NCBI RefSeq assembly: GCF_043951865.1
Contig: NZ_JBINJF010000009.1
Coordinates: forward strand, 98,886 to 162,885
Length of the DNA stretch: 64,000 nt
Source: JAMQKA01 sp043951865
GTDB taxonomy: Bacteria > Bacteroidota > Rhodothermia > Balneolales > Balneolaceae
Reading direction: 5' to 3'
Shown: positions 17,789-26,860 of the stretch, piece after piece
Layout: each line of letters begins with the position of its first letter
Position numbering within the stretch: the first letter of the stretch is position 1
Program-made: the position numbers and the translations under genes
Notes under the pieces: model-generated
The model's input: only the letters and a program-made list of their open reading frames with translations
Databases searched by the model: none
Told to the model about the DNA's origin: nothing

Positions 17789-19225
17789 TTAGAACGTCGG
17801 GTTAAACCTGATCCAAAAGACAGGCGCGCGCGACATCTCGTTCAGGTCCCAAGCCAGCTCGCAGCGGATAAGGCTGGATCCCACCCCGATTCCGCCGTTG
17901 TGCTTCAGATCTCCGAAATCAAATTGATCAAAACCGGTAAACGGATTTGGGGAGGAGGCTAAATCCTCACTGTAATTTGTCCATCCGGAATCCAGGAACA
18001 GACTGATATAAAAGTCGTCGGCGTCAACCCAGTTTTCCGGGTTAAACGAGGGAGAGCCAAACTGAATTTCTGCATTGCTCAGCATCATTTGATTGGCATG
18101 ATGGTTTATGTTGGGCAGGCTGCCTCCCAGCGATTTATACGGCAGTGCGCGCAGCGTACCCACGCCCCCAAACTGAAATTCCTTGAAATTGGGAGCGTCT
18201 CCCGTAATGCTGCCGATCCTGAACCGGTACCTTAAGACGCCACCGGGTTCAAAGTTGATGAATGTCGTCAGCTCTCCTATATACTTGTTGTAAGCATAAT
18301 CAGACCCGGAAATACCGGGATCAGCGATTTCAACCATCCCGGACAGGCTGAAAGTGAAGTGTTTTGAAAGGAGAAGTCGCTTGGGATTAAAGGAGGCTGC
18401 TATGGAGAGCGTACTGATATTCAGGGTGTCCACCGGTTGATCACCAAGGTGTTCTACCGGGGGATTTACCCGGTAACGATCTCCCGACCCGAACAAGGCC
18501 CAGTTCGTTTGGCGCGTCAGGCTGCTGTACCTGGCATCGTTAAAAGAGAGGCCGCCTTCAAACAGGCGCTGCGAACGCACAATGAGATAGGTTCCATATC
18601 CTCTCTGCTTGTAGTAATCCAAAAAGTCATACCCCCCGATCATGGAGGTAAGGGTGGTCTCGGTAAGCCCCACCCGCCAGTGGTCATCGGTTGACATGGC
18701 ATTATAATATTCTCCCCCAATCATCACATATTTTTTCCGGCCCAGCAGCTTTTCAAGTCCAATGGAATAATTCCATTCTTTTTGGCCAAAAGAATAACCG
18801 ATAAGTCCGTGGGTCTGTACTGAGGGAATCCCCAAGAGCCAGTCATCGCCATACCACTGCATGCGTTCCTTTTCTATGCCCAAAAACAGCCCGCTGACGC
18901 GATTATAGTGGATCATCGGCAGGTTGGGATGCTGGCTGTACAGCATGTTTGAGTTATAGGGTCCCGCCTCCAGGAAATCATCATAATCGATCCCCTTTTC
19001 ATGTAAATAGTGCAGGCGACGTTTTACTTCGGTATTGGCCGAATCCCTGTCGGAGTCTCTGTCCGAAGAGCTGGACTGCTGAAAAAACTCCTGGAGCGGT
19101 TTTGAAAAGAACGGGTCATTCTTAAACGGATCTTCACTTTCCTCATCCCCGGAGCTTTGGGAGAATACGCTCGCGGTAAAACACAATAGAAAAATCGGTA
19201 TGGATAAGATAGTGCGCATCGTCAT
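17789..19225 (-). CDS. Outer-membrane beta-barrel protein (surface antigen/DUF5686-like)
   Basis: 478 residues with a signal peptide (cleavage after SVFSQ, residue 23), an acidic Ser/Asp-rich stretch (about 24-66) and a long beta-rich domain ending in PVFWIRFNPTF, an outer-membrane barrel terminus. FGGVGTLRALPYKSLGG near residue 355 corresponds to the G...LR.(Y/F) turn of D15/Omp85-type barrels. No catalytic motif is present. It follows the SpoIIE-type phosphatase gene by 21 bases and is probably co-transcribed with it. Function unknown. Confidence 0.72.
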   Translation of the reverse strand: MTMRTILSIPIFLLCFTASVFSQSSGDEESEDPFKNDPFFSKPLQEFFQQSSSSDRDSDRDSANTEVKRRLHYLHEKGIDYDDFLEAGPYNSNMLYSQHPNLPMIHYNRVSGLFLGIEKERMQWYGDDWLLGIPSVQTHGLIGYSFGQKEWNYSIGLEKLLGRKKYVMIGGEYYNAMSTDDHWRVGLTETTLTSMIGGYDFLDYYKQRGYGTYLIVRSQRLFEGGLSFNDARYSSLTRQTNWALFGSGDRYRVNPPVEHLGDQPVDTLNISTLSIAASFNPKRLLLSKHFTFSLSGMVEIADPGISGSDYAYNKYIGELTTFINFEPGGVLRYRFRIGSITGDAPNFKEFQFGGVGTLRALPYKSLGGSLPNINHHANQMMLSNAEIQFGSPSFNPENWVDADDFYISLFLDSGWTNYSEDLASSPNPFTGFDQFDFGDLKHNGGIGVGSSLIRCELAWDLNEMSRAPVFWIRFNPTF

Positions 19226-19246
19226 GGTATTCGTCTGTTTTTGGCT

Positions 19247-21343
19247 TTACGTACCGCCCCTGTTGATGTTACGGTGCTGGGGCTGTTTTGCTTTCATCAC
19301 TAAAATGGTCATGTCATCCTCCTGCGTGCTGCTGCCGGTCCACTGGTCGGCGAACCGCGTTATCTGCGAGAGGATATCGGAGGCGGAGGACCGGGCCGCT
19401 TCTCTGAATACGGCCTGAAGCCTCTCCAGTCCGAGCAGTTCTCGCTCCTCGTTGAACAGTTCCATAAGCCCGTCACTCATCAACAGCAGGGTATCGCCGT
19501 GAGAGAGAGACAGTTCCCTTTCACGATAGGGATAATCCAGCTTGCTCCCCAGGGGCATCCCCTTCAATATGACCTGGTCCACCCGGTCTTCTTTCCGGTG
19601 ATAGAGTAACACCGGGGGCATCCCGGCTGAGGCGATTTTCACGTTATGGAGATCACATTTCAACAGCAGCAGCCCCATGTACAGAAGTTTGAGATCCATA
19701 TTTTTTATACCCGACGACATCCGCCGGATAATTCCCAGGTTGTCATACTCGTCAGCCAGGGTATGAAAGTAGCTTTTTGCTGTTGCCACCATGATGCCCG
19801 CCTTCATGCCATGGCCGGTGGCGTCGCCCAGCGCCACCGTCATGGTCCCGTTTTTGGAGAGACTGAAATCATAATAGTCTCCACCCACCTCCTGGGCTGT
19901 TTCCATAAATACGGCGATATCCCAGTAGTCAGATTTGGGCAGTTGTTTTGGCAGCATGGAGAGCTGAAGGGCCCGCGCCTCTTCAAGCTCTTTGGTCTTC
20001 CGCTCATTTTCGGCGGCCAGCAGTTTTCGTTCCAGTTCCTTCTGCTTACTGATGCGTTCCTGCTCCAGGGCCCGCTCGGAGAGCTCCTTCACCTCCACAA
20101 GCTTGTGCTCAAGTCGCTTTTGGGTATGAGCAAAATCACGGGAGAGATATACCGACATCGAGAAAATGAGGGCGATAGATCCCGCCAGGTTACCATTGAA
20201 ACTGCCGTGGGGTATCATTTCCATGTTTGCCAAAATGGTATAAAAAATACCCAAAACGAACAGTACCAGGCCGGTTCCGATAATCCAGACCCCTTCCCTG
20301 TTTTGATTAAACGAGAGGATGAGGACCCGCAAAATTTCAAGAATAGAAACAAGCAGAAACAGCTCTCGATAAAGTGTAGAGCCATCGGCATTAAACCACG
20401 TTCCCACTGCCACTGATACTCCCGCTGCCGCAAAAATCCAAAACTGAATCGGGGCCTTCTCGTGATACAGGCTGTAGGTAAAACGCAATGCACTGATAAT
20501 GCTCAAGATCCAGGCAATCATGCTAAATCGATAAAAAGAGATGGCCAGCATCGGAGAATCGGAGAACGCGGTCTGAAGCTCGGAGTAACTGATAATGGTG
20601 AATAAACCGGTAAACAGTGCAAAATAGAGATTTCTTTTTTCTGCTGGATAAAACAGGAACAGCAGGAAGTGGATAATCGTAAATGCCAGCAGGCTGCCTC
20701 CAAAAAACATCAGATTCAGGGGAGTGGTTTCCACCTCCTCAAGCTGACTGTTGATATGGTAGTTCAGGTCGCCTAACAGGAACCGGAATCCTGCGGTAAA
20801 GCCGTACTCATTGAATTGGGCAGCGTTATGATTGGCGTACCGAACCGCCAGCATGTGCTCGGTCGTATCCGCGAACCGGATTGGCCGCGGGCTGGTGTCG
20901 CGGTGTGGAACAAAATCTTCTTCAAATACCGAGACCTCTCCCAGACTGTACAACAGCTCGCCGTCAAGGAAAATCTGTGATGCCCCGTTGTGCTGCTCAA
21001 TTAGCAGGGCCAGCGGGTAGTCTACAAGCGTTGAGTCCACTTTAAGGTGCAGACGAAACCAGCCGATGCCCTTCCACTCAATAAACGGAAGCTCAGACGG
21101 CCCCAGGTAGGTACTTACGTTCAGCCAATCGGAATCGTCGAAGCCGGGCTCGGCCCAGCGCATGTCGTCACCGGCACTGAATTTCCAGGAATCACTGATG
21201 TAAATAGTGCGGTCCTCCGCCGACAGGTCTGACCGTGAAAAAGAGGCGATACCCTCCGCCTCCGAAACTTGCAATGCGCGGCCCGATGCCGGTAGTGCAA
21301 CCAGCACAGTGATCAGCACAGCTGCAATATTCCATTTATCCAT
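19247..21343 (-). CDS. Membrane-bound SpoIIE/RsbU-type protein phosphatase with 7TM sensor
   Basis: 698 residues from the ATG at 21343 (a GTG at 21370 would add nine). A signal peptide (DKWNIAAVLITVLVALPASG) precedes a beta-sandwich extracytoplasmic domain (about residues 25-195, with SWKFSAGDD and EWKGIGWFRLHL), as in 7TMR-DISM receptors. Seven hydrophobic helices (about 215-410) and a coiled coil rich in Glu and Lys (about 415-470) follow. The C-terminal PP2C-like SpoIIE domain has the metal-binding EVGGDYYDF and the ALGDATGHGMKAGIM segment, and the late SDGLMELFNE. Such proteins dephosphorylate anti-sigma antagonists in partner-switching cascades. No STAS or RsbW-like partner is adjacent. 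Confidence 0.85.
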   Translation of the reverse strand: MDKWNIAAVLITVLVALPASGRALQVSEAEGIASFSRSDLSAEDRTIYISDSWKFSAGDDMRWAEPGFDDSDWLNVSTYLGPSELPFIEWKGIGWFRLHLKVDSTLVDYPLALLIEQHNGASQIFLDGELLYSLGEVSVFEEDFVPHRDTSPRPIRFADTTEHMLAVRYANHNAAQFNEYGFTAGFRFLLGDLNYHINSQLEEVETTPLNLMFFGGSLLAFTIIHFLLFLFYPAEKRNLYFALFTGLFTIISYSELQTAFSDSPMLAISFYRFSMIAWILSIISALRFTYSLYHEKAPIQFWIFAAAGVSVAVGTWFNADGSTLYRELFLLVSILEILRVLILSFNQNREGVWIIGTGLVLFVLGIFYTILANMEMIPHGSFNGNLAGSIALIFSMSVYLSRDFAHTQKRLEHKLVEVKELSERALEQERISKQKELERKLLAAENERKTKELEEARALQLSMLPKQLPKSDYWDIAVFMETAQEVGGDYYDFSLSKNGTMTVALGDATGHGMKAGIMVATAKSYFHTLADEYDNLGIIRRMSSGIKNMDLKLLYMGLLLLKCDLHNVKIASAGMPPVLLYHRKEDRVDQVILKGMPLGSKLDYPYRERELSLSHGDTLLLMSDGLMELFNEERELLGLERLQAVFREAARSSASDILSQITRFADQWTGSSTQEDDMTILVMKAKQPQHRNINRGGT

Positions 21344-21376
21344 AAAAACTGTTGTAAACAGGATATTCACCAGTTT

Positions 21377-22345
21377 CTAGTTCATAGTTATAGTTACATT
21401 TCCCGATGAGGTTTGAAGTCGCACCGGGATACTTCCCCCATTCAATCTCCCCTCGAGCAAGCGGCTGCTTTGGGTGCCGCTGAAATTTTCAAGGCTTTGG
21501 GAATCGATATATGAGCCCGAAGCGAATATGTCCAGTCCTGCCCCCACGGGCAGCTCAACCGTGATATTGCCCGCCGAAGTCTCAATACTTATGCCCTGCC
21601 CCACGTCAGCGAAATGGCTCCTGATATTACCTGCTCCCGCCCTGGCAATAAACGAGCCGGTTATCTGCTGCGAAGTGATGTCGCCCCCTCCTGTTCGTAA
21701 TCGCAACTCACCCTCGGAATGACGCGCGTTTATCTGACCGCCTTCTGTTTGTGCAAAAATGGTACCCTTGCAATAGCTTATCCCGATGTCTCCCCCGGTG
21801 GTATATGCCCCGACTTTGCCCGTCAAACGGTGCAGCCGGATGTTTCCTCCACTGGTTTTGGCAAGCTGATCCCCCTTCACTCCACTCAGGCTTATGTTGC
21901 CCCCTCTTGTTTGCAGCTCGGTCGACATGCGTTCCGGGACATATACCTTGAAGTTGAAATTTACTGCATCACCAAACAGCCGTCCGCTTCTCTTTTTCTC
22001 CTCTACCGAAGCAATGATCTCGTTACCCCGTTTCAGCACATTGATCCGGTAGTTATCCAGGTTTCGGCTGCCCGACCACAGCGCGAATCCCCGTTCTACA
22101 TACAGTTCAACCCGCACCTCATTGGAATCGACCACCTTCTCGACATCAATATTGCCCGCCAGCGTCGAGGTTTTGAGTACCCCCGGGCCATCCAGCGTAA
22201 ACTCGCGGACGAGGTAAGGATTCTGTTTGCCATCATCAGGAGGGCCGGCCAGGAGATGCAACGGTATCCCCCAACAGAGAAGAAACAGCAAGCTGAAGCC
22301 TCTGAACCATATACCCTGCCCGTGTAATACGTTTCGGTTTAGCAA
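21377..22345 (-). CDS. DUF4097-type beta-solenoid exported protein
   Basis: 322 residues, with a hydrophobic signal segment (about residues 14-33). The body consists of repeating short strands rich in Gly, Ser, Asn and Ile (GGNISLSGVKG, GGNIRLHRLTG, GGDIGISYCKG and so on, about one every 20 residues), the right-handed solenoid of DUF4097 proteins. In Bacteroidota such genes often lie next to ECF sigma and anti-sigma genes, and here the divergent neighbour is an ECF sigma factor. The only upstream start in frame is a TTG at 22345, so the N-terminus is uncertain. The next gene starts 33 bases after its stop. Confidence 0.75.
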   Translation of the reverse strand: MLNRNVLHGQGIWFRGFSLLFLLCWGIPLHLLAGPPDDGKQNPYLVREFTLDGPGVLKTSTLAGNIDVEKVVDSNEVRVELYVERGFALWSGSRNLDNYRINVLKRGNEIIASVEEKKRSGRLFGDAVNFNFKVYVPERMSTELQTRGGNISLSGVKGDQLAKTSGGNIRLHRLTGKVGAYTTGGDIGISYCKGTIFAQTEGGQINARHSEGELRLRTGGGDITSQQITGSFIARAGAGNIRSHFADVGQGISIETSAGNITVELPVGAGLDIFASGSYIDSQSLENFSGTQSSRLLEGRLNGGSIPVRLQTSSGNVTITMN

Positions 22346-22659
22346 TGTCTGTAAAATTTAACTGATGGTATTAATCACTGAGAATTTACGTCAAGTTGCC
22401 CCTGATAGTTACATGGGAATATTCCATGAATCTGTCGTTATTTGCCCATCTTGTTTAGAAGACGACCTAAACAATTGTTTATACTATACATTGGGATACA
22501 AGTTGTCTCCACCACTCGTACCATCAAGCAGGGATAAGTCTTTTGAAAAATTTGATCCCCTGAGGCAACCCTTTCCCCGTTAAAGTTGTATGGACTAGTA
22601 GAAAGCGGGAGCTCGAAAGGGAAGTTGAAGATAACCGGATAGTTGAAAAGAAGGAACCC
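22346..22659. other. Divergent intergenic region with three TTGTTTA half-sites
   Basis: 314 bases between the DUF4097 gene (left) and the ECF sigma gene (right). The main structure is the cluster of TTGTTTA half-sites at 22451-22481, listed separately. The last 100 bases before the sigma gene are an open frame without ATG or GTG and probably a leader. Confidence 0.5.
22451..22481. promoter_or_regulatory. Candidate operator: three TTGTTTA half-sites
   Basis: Half-sites at 22451-22457 (forward), 22468-22474 (reverse) and 22475-22481 (forward). The first two form a perfect inverted repeat TTGTTTAG-N8-CTAAACAA; the last two form the 14-base palindrome TAAACAATTGTTTA. The position between divergent genes suggests a regulator-binding site, possibly for a two-way switch. 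A role as RNA hairpin is also possible. Confidence 0.45.
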
Positions 22660-23187
22660 TTGGTTAAAGAACTCATAAAAGGATGCCGTAAACAAAAGCG
22701 CGAAAGCCAGCGTGAACTATATAAAACGTTCTATGCCTACGGCATGAGTATCACGCTTCGGTATGCCGACTCCCGGAATCAGGCGGCGGGTATCCTGAAT
22801 GACGCTTTTATGAAAGTGTTCACCAATATCAAAAAATTTGACATGGATCGACCGTTTAAACCGTGGTTGCGGCAGGTGATCGTAAATACCGCAATAAACC
22901 ACTATCGAAAACATGATGAAACCGAGAACTGGGATACCCTCGACCCCGCAACTGAAGCTGTGAGCAGAGAAGAGACCATTACCAGTGGTATTTCTTACCA
23001 GGAAATTATCGACCTGGTGCAGCAGCTCTCTCCCGCCTACCGCACGGTTTTCAATCTCTATGTGATTGAAGGATTCAAACACAGGGAAATCGCAGAGATG
23101 CTGGATATATCGGTGGGTACCTCGAAGTCCAACTTGTCAAAGGCAAAACAGAATCTGAAATCCATGCTGGAGAAAAACCTAATTTAA
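22660..23187 (+). CDS. ECF-type RNA polymerase sigma factor
   Basis: 175 residues. Region 2 (about residues 13-85) has the core-binding and -10-recognition helices ending in KKFDMDRPFKPWLRQVIVNTAINHYRK; region 4 (about 115-170) has YRTVFNLYVIEGFKHREIAEML followed by the DNA-recognition helix with GTSKSNLSKAKQNL. It directs polymerase to an alternative promoter set. The start is a TTG at 22660 with AAGGA five bases upstream; no ATG precedes it in frame. The next gene, 9 bases on, encodes its probable anti-sigma partner. Confidence 0.9.
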   Translation: MVKELIKGCRKQKRESQRELYKTFYAYGMSITLRYADSRNQAAGILNDAFMKVFTNIKKFDMDRPFKPWLRQVIVNTAINHYRKHDETENWDTLDPATEAVSREETITSGISYQEIIDLVQQLSPAYRTVFNLYVIEGFKHREIAEMLDISVGTSKSNLSKAKQNLKSMLEKNLI

Positions 23188-23196
23188 ATATTTTCC

Positions 23197-24498
23197 ATGC
23201 CCGATAAGAAGAATCATAACGATCCTATTGAAGAACTCTTCCGCAAGAAGGCTGAAGAGTATGAGATCGAGTTCCGGGAAGGGGACTGGCGAAAACTGGA
23301 GGATCAGCTCGACAAGGTCGAAGCCCGGCAGGCCCAAAACCGCAGATGGCGCTGGATTGCAGCGGCAAGTATTCTGCTCATTTCCTTGCTGGGCTACTTT
23401 ACCTACGAAAACTACCAGGCGATCAGCCAGATTAACAAGCAGCTGAGCGAGCAGGCCCCGGCCCGGCAAGAGGCACCTGTTGACCGCCGGCCGGAAGAAA
23501 TGGCTGACGAACCCTCTCAGGAACCGCCTGCAGCAGGATCAGAATTGAGTTCAGGGGAAATGAGCGATGGCTCCGGGCAGGCCGCCTCTCCCCGGGAAGT
23601 CCCCAACGGGGCAACAGATCCCGGTGGTCCCGGGACTCCGGCTGTAGAACAAACGGACCAGGAGACGACCCGGCCTCATCATTTTGCCATTAGTGAAGAG
23701 ATGGGCCGCGACCTGTTTATACCCCGGTACCGCTGTCCCGACTGCAGGATCTTCGGTCGATTACAAAAGCTACTGGAACCGGCCCCATTTCTGCTGGCTG
23801 AGTCCAGCGCACTCCCGCCTGTTGTCCAGGGAGACCCACAAGAGAAGACGGAATCTCATTTAACGGGCCGTCCTCCGGTGGGTGCCGATAACGTCTCAGC
23901 CCGATCCTCTTCGCCCCTGTCTGTAGGTTTTGTTGCGGGGCCTGACCTGAGTACGGTCGGGGGATTTTCCAATTTTTCTGATCCCGGTTACAAGATCGGG
24001 CTCGCCGTGGAATACCGGCTTGCCCCACGCTTGTCGATCAACAGCGGCATTGGCCAGGCCAACGTACAATATACCGCCCGTGGCCGGGAGTACAAGCCGC
24101 CCTACGGATATTGGTCGAACGGTATCGTTGCGGACCAGACAGTGGCCGAATGTGCCATCCTGGAAATACCGGTTAATCTGAAATACGATCTTCTTCAATT
24201 TGAAAAATCCCGCGTGTACACGTCAGCCGGCGTCGCCTCCTACATCATGCTCAACGAGGAGTACCGATTCAACTACGAGCGGGATGACACCGGGCTCGTA
24301 CAAAGCTGGAAGGGTAAAACCGGCAGTCGCCATTGGCTGAGCAATATTACGCTTTCTGCGGGATATGAACTGGATATGCCCGGAAACTGGAGCGTGCGTG
24401 CGGAACCTTTTGTAAAACTTCCCCTGAAGGAGGTGGGATGGGGAAACGTCAAGCTGTATTCGGTAGGAACCTCAATTTCACTTAATCTCAACCTGTAG
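23197..24498 (+). CDS. Anti-sigma-like/TM/beta-barrel hybrid protein
   Basis: 433 residues in three parts. Residues 1-45 are a cytosolic helical segment (EELFRKKAEEYEIEFREGDW) like the short sigma-binding heads found after Bacteroidota sigma genes. Residues about 49-68 form one transmembrane helix (WIAAASILLISLLGYFTY). A long Pro/Glu/Ser-rich linker (about 85-235) contains a CPDC pair near 182. Residues about 245-433 are a porin-type beta barrel ending SISLNLNL. It is probably the membrane anti-sigma factor for the gene just upstream. How a protein with an inner-membrane helix could also hold a barrel, or whether it is cleaved, is unclear. Confidence 0.7.
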   Translation: MPDKKNHNDPIEELFRKKAEEYEIEFREGDWRKLEDQLDKVEARQAQNRRWRWIAAASILLISLLGYFTYENYQAISQINKQLSEQAPARQEAPVDRRPEEMADEPSQEPPAAGSELSSGEMSDGSGQAASPREVPNGATDPGGPGTPAVEQTDQETTRPHHFAISEEMGRDLFIPRYRCPDCRIFGRLQKLLEPAPFLLAESSALPPVVQGDPQEKTESHLTGRPPVGADNVSARSSSPLSVGFVAGPDLSTVGGFSNFSDPGYKIGLAVEYRLAPRLSINSGIGQANVQYTARGREYKPPYGYWSNGIVADQTVAECAILEIPVNLKYDLLQFEKSRVYTSAGVASYIMLNEEYRFNYERDDTGLVQSWKGKTGSRHWLSNITLSAGYELDMPGNWSVRAEPFVKLPLKEVGWGNVKLYSVGTSISLNLNL

Positions 24499-24570
24499 CA
24501 ACCAGACTGTTACAGCAGAACTGCTGGTAAACATCACAAATAAGAAGTCTCAATAACAAGGAACAACACC

Positions 24571-25449
24571 ATGACTTATTCACTCAGTATATACCCTTAC
24601 AGAGCAAAATCACTGCTGGCAGTTGTCGTAGCCGCTATTCTTACAACCGGTTGCAACCTCGGGGGGAGTAATGATGACGATCCCCAGGAGCAGCAGACCG
24701 TCATTACCACGTCCACCACGGAAGCACACGGCACGGTAATCTCCGATGATATGGGGAATGTGCTCTACCTGTTTACGCGCGATGTCAAAGGTGAAAGCAA
24801 CTGCAGCGAAGACTGCCTTCAAAACTGGCCAGTTGTGGCCGCGGACCTGCTGAACTCGGGCACGGGACTTAATCCCGATGACTTCGACAATATTCAGCGA
24901 TCGGACGGAAGCAGGCAAACAACGTTCAAAGGATGGCCGCTCTACTACTTTTCGGGAGACCAGCAGCCCGGGGAGGTCAACGGGGACGGGGTGAATGGAG
25001 TCTGGTATGTTGCCAAGCCCGACTATTCCCTTATGATTGCAGACGAACAGCTGGTTGGAGCAGATGGCAATAACTACCGAAGCGATTATACTGAAGGGGA
25101 TGAAATTACCACCTTCTTTACCGATGCCAACGGTCGAACGCTGTACGCTTTTAACAATGATGAATTTAACACGAACAACTTTACCAATGAGGATTTCAGC
25201 AATGACAACGTCTGGCCGATTTTTTATGTGGATATCGAAGCCTTGCCCAGCGCAATGAATGAGGATGATTTTGACGTGATTGAGGTTCACGGGCAGGAGC
25301 AGCAGCTGACGTATAAAGGCTGGCCTCTCTACTATTTCGGGCAAGATGCCGCCCGCGGAGAAACCAAGGGAGTGAGCGTACCGCAGCCGGGCGTGTGGCC
25401 GATTGTAAACAGCGATACGGAACCGGCACCCGCCCCGTCATCGGAGTAA
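24571..25449 (+). CDS. Lipoprotein with two COG4315 (Lipoprotein_15) repeats
   Basis: 292 residues; lipobox ILTTGC near residue 28. Two copies of the secreted-repeat domain follow, about residues 48-150 and 155-280. Each has an NVLYLF or RTLYAF strand, an NWPV or VWPI element and a TFKGWPLYYFSGD or TYKGWPLYYFGQD ending. The first repeat keeps a Cys pair (SNCSEDCLQNWP), which the second lacks (NTNNFTNEDFSNDNVWP). The function of this family is unknown; it often occurs with exported cytochromes. It lies 72 bases after the anti-sigma hybrid and 105 before a cytochrome-like lipoprotein. Confidence 0.85.
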   Translation: MTYSLSIYPYRAKSLLAVVVAAILTTGCNLGGSNDDDPQEQQTVITTSTTEAHGTVISDDMGNVLYLFTRDVKGESNCSEDCLQNWPVVAADLLNSGTGLNPDDFDNIQRSDGSRQTTFKGWPLYYFSGDQQPGEVNGDGVNGVWYVAKPDYSLMIADEQLVGADGNNYRSDYTEGDEITTFFTDANGRTLYAFNNDEFNTNNFTNEDFSNDNVWPIFYVDIEALPSAMNEDDFDVIEVHGQEQQLTYKGWPLYYFGQDAARGETKGVSVPQPGVWPIVNSDTEPAPAPSSE

Positions 25450-25554
25450 TTGTACGGCATTTTATTGGATGCATTTCACAGGAATAAAGTTGTACCTGAA
25501 TGATGCGACAAACGCGATCCAGGTGCAGGAAAAAAACTAGACAAGGATACCGTT

Positions 25555-26094
25555 ATGAAAAATCTTTCAACAGATCGTCCAGGATGGAGGCAACAACAGG
25601 CCGGGTGGTTTCTTACGCTAATATGTACCATCTCCCTGCTGCTGGCCGGGTGTGGCGACAGCAGTACCGGTGTTAACGGCGGTGGTAACGGCAACGGAAA
25701 TGGAGGAAACGGAAATGGAAACGGGAGCAGCGAAATAGGAACAGAGCCCACATTTGACAATATCCAACAAATATTTAGCCAAAGTTGCGGGGACTCAAAC
25801 TGCCATATCGGGGGGCAGCAGAGCGGCGTGCAGCTGGATAGTTATCAGAATGTCACCGGCAGCGAGGGCGACCAGTACGGGGAACTGGTTGTCCAGGCAA
25901 ATGATGCCGCCGGCAGCCCGCTGGTGGATAAAATTGAACCCAATCCCGATCACGGTGTTCGCATGCCGCAAGGCGGCCCCTATCTCTCAGATGAACGCAT
26001 CAATCAGATCAGGACCTGGATAAACAACGGTGCCAATAATGACCAGAGCGACAACGATGACAGTGATGACGGTAATGACGGAGGAAGTTACTAA
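25555..26094 (+). CDS. Cytochrome c-like lipoprotein with CX4CH haem motif
   Basis: 179 residues. Lipobox LLLAGC near residue 33 is followed by a Gly/Asn low-complexity linker (about 41-60) and a compact domain. The domain begins FDNIQQIFSQSCGDSNCHIGG: Cys and Cys-His are separated by four residues, a CX4CH variant of CXXCH seen in planctomycete-type cytochrome (PSCyt1-like) domains. A possible distal Met lies in HGVRMPQGGPYLS, followed by the helix INQIRTWINNGA. It would bind one haem outside the cytoplasm. The acidic Asp/Asn tail (about 158-179) is low complexity. It sits with COG4315, YceI and DUF5777 genes. Confidence 0.78.
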   Translation: MKNLSTDRPGWRQQQAGWFLTLICTISLLLAGCGDSSTGVNGGGNGNGNGGNGNGNGSSEIGTEPTFDNIQQIFSQSCGDSNCHIGGQQSGVQLDSYQNVTGSEGDQYGELVVQANDAAGSPLVDKIEPNPDHGVRMPQGGPYLSDERINQIRTWINNGANNDQSDNDDSDDGNDGGSY

Positions 26095-26141
26095 TGGATA
26101 AATAATAGGTCATCACTTGTGAACTAAATGAATGAATTTAC

Positions 26142-26263
26142 TGTACAGGGGGCTTTGCTAAATCCTCGATTGCTTGTTCTGAGGGAGTTGTACTCCCGTT
26201 TAAAAGGTGAACAAGATCGTCATCTCCCAACAAAATAGCAGGTTCTGCAAAGATCCCTGTACA
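26142..26263 (-). repeat. Dispersed repeat family 1, copy B (reversed)
   Basis: 122 bases bounded by a perfect nine-base inverted repeat TGTACAGGG (26142-26150)/CCCTGTACA (26255-26263). Reversed, it aligns with 46245-46360, sharing CTTTGCAGAAC, CCTTTTAAACGGGAG and ACAACT(C/T)CCTCAGAAC. Internal hairpins GGGAGT-TGT-ACTCCC and CTTGTTC/GAACAAG are perfect. It separates the cytochrome-like gene from the YceI gene and encodes nothing. Confidence 0.72.
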
Positions 26264-26304
26264 TCATAATACTCAGAGTAACAATTACACCTTATCACCC
26301 TGTT

Positions 26305-26859
26305 ATGAAACGGCTACTCACCTTGCTACTACCGGTCACCCTGTGCCTTTACATTCCGGATGCAGAGGCCCAGGTTTTCAAAACAGAAACAGGCCATGCC
26401 GAATTCCAGTCGGAGGTCCCCCTCCATACTTTCACCGGCACCTCCGATCACCTGGTGGGCTTGATCAACCTGGCCGATTCCACCGTTGATTTTTACATCG
26501 ATATGAACACGTTTGAAACAGGCATCGGCAAGCGAGACAAGGATATGAGGCGAACCCTTGAGACCGACAAATATCCATTTGCAGAATTTTATGGCAAGCT
26601 GATATCCGGCTTCGATACGGCCTCAACTGCCCCTCAGGAAGTGACAGTTCGCGGGGAGTTCGGCATCCACGGGGTGACTCGAGATGTTGAAATTACCGGG
26701 ACCCTTCAAAAAACCGTTAAGGGACTTCACGTGGCGGCCTCATGGACGCTCAATATTGAGGATTATAATATTGAGCCCCCGGGTATCCTCTTTTACAGGG
26801 TCGATGAAAACCAGGATATAAAAATTGAAGCAACATTAACCCCAAACGAACGCAATTGA
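26305..26859 (+). CDS. YceI family exported protein
   Basis: 184 residues; signal peptide of about 22 residues (PDAEAQ). The YceI lipocalin-like barrel is recognised from the AEFQSEVPLHTFTGTSDHLVG strand, KRDKDMRRTLETDKYPFAEF and GEFGIHGVTRDVEITG. YceI proteins bind isoprenoid-type hydrophobic ligands in the periplasm, and some are tied to respiratory or alkaline-stress functions; the ligand here is unknown. The next gene begins one base after its stop, so the two are coupled. Confidence 0.9.
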   Translation: MKRLLTLLLPVTLCLYIPDAEAQVFKTETGHAEFQSEVPLHTFTGTSDHLVGLINLADSTVDFYIDMNTFETGIGKRDKDMRRTLETDKYPFAEFYGKLISGFDTASTAPQEVTVRGEFGIHGVTRDVEITGTLQKTVKGLHVAASWTLNIEDYNIEPPGILFYRVDENQDIKIEATLTPNERN

Positions 26860-26860
26860 T

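Noticed and set aside
19646..20416. Rightward open frame of 256 codons inside the phosphatase gene
   Set aside because: Antisense shadow; no signal, motif or plausible start.
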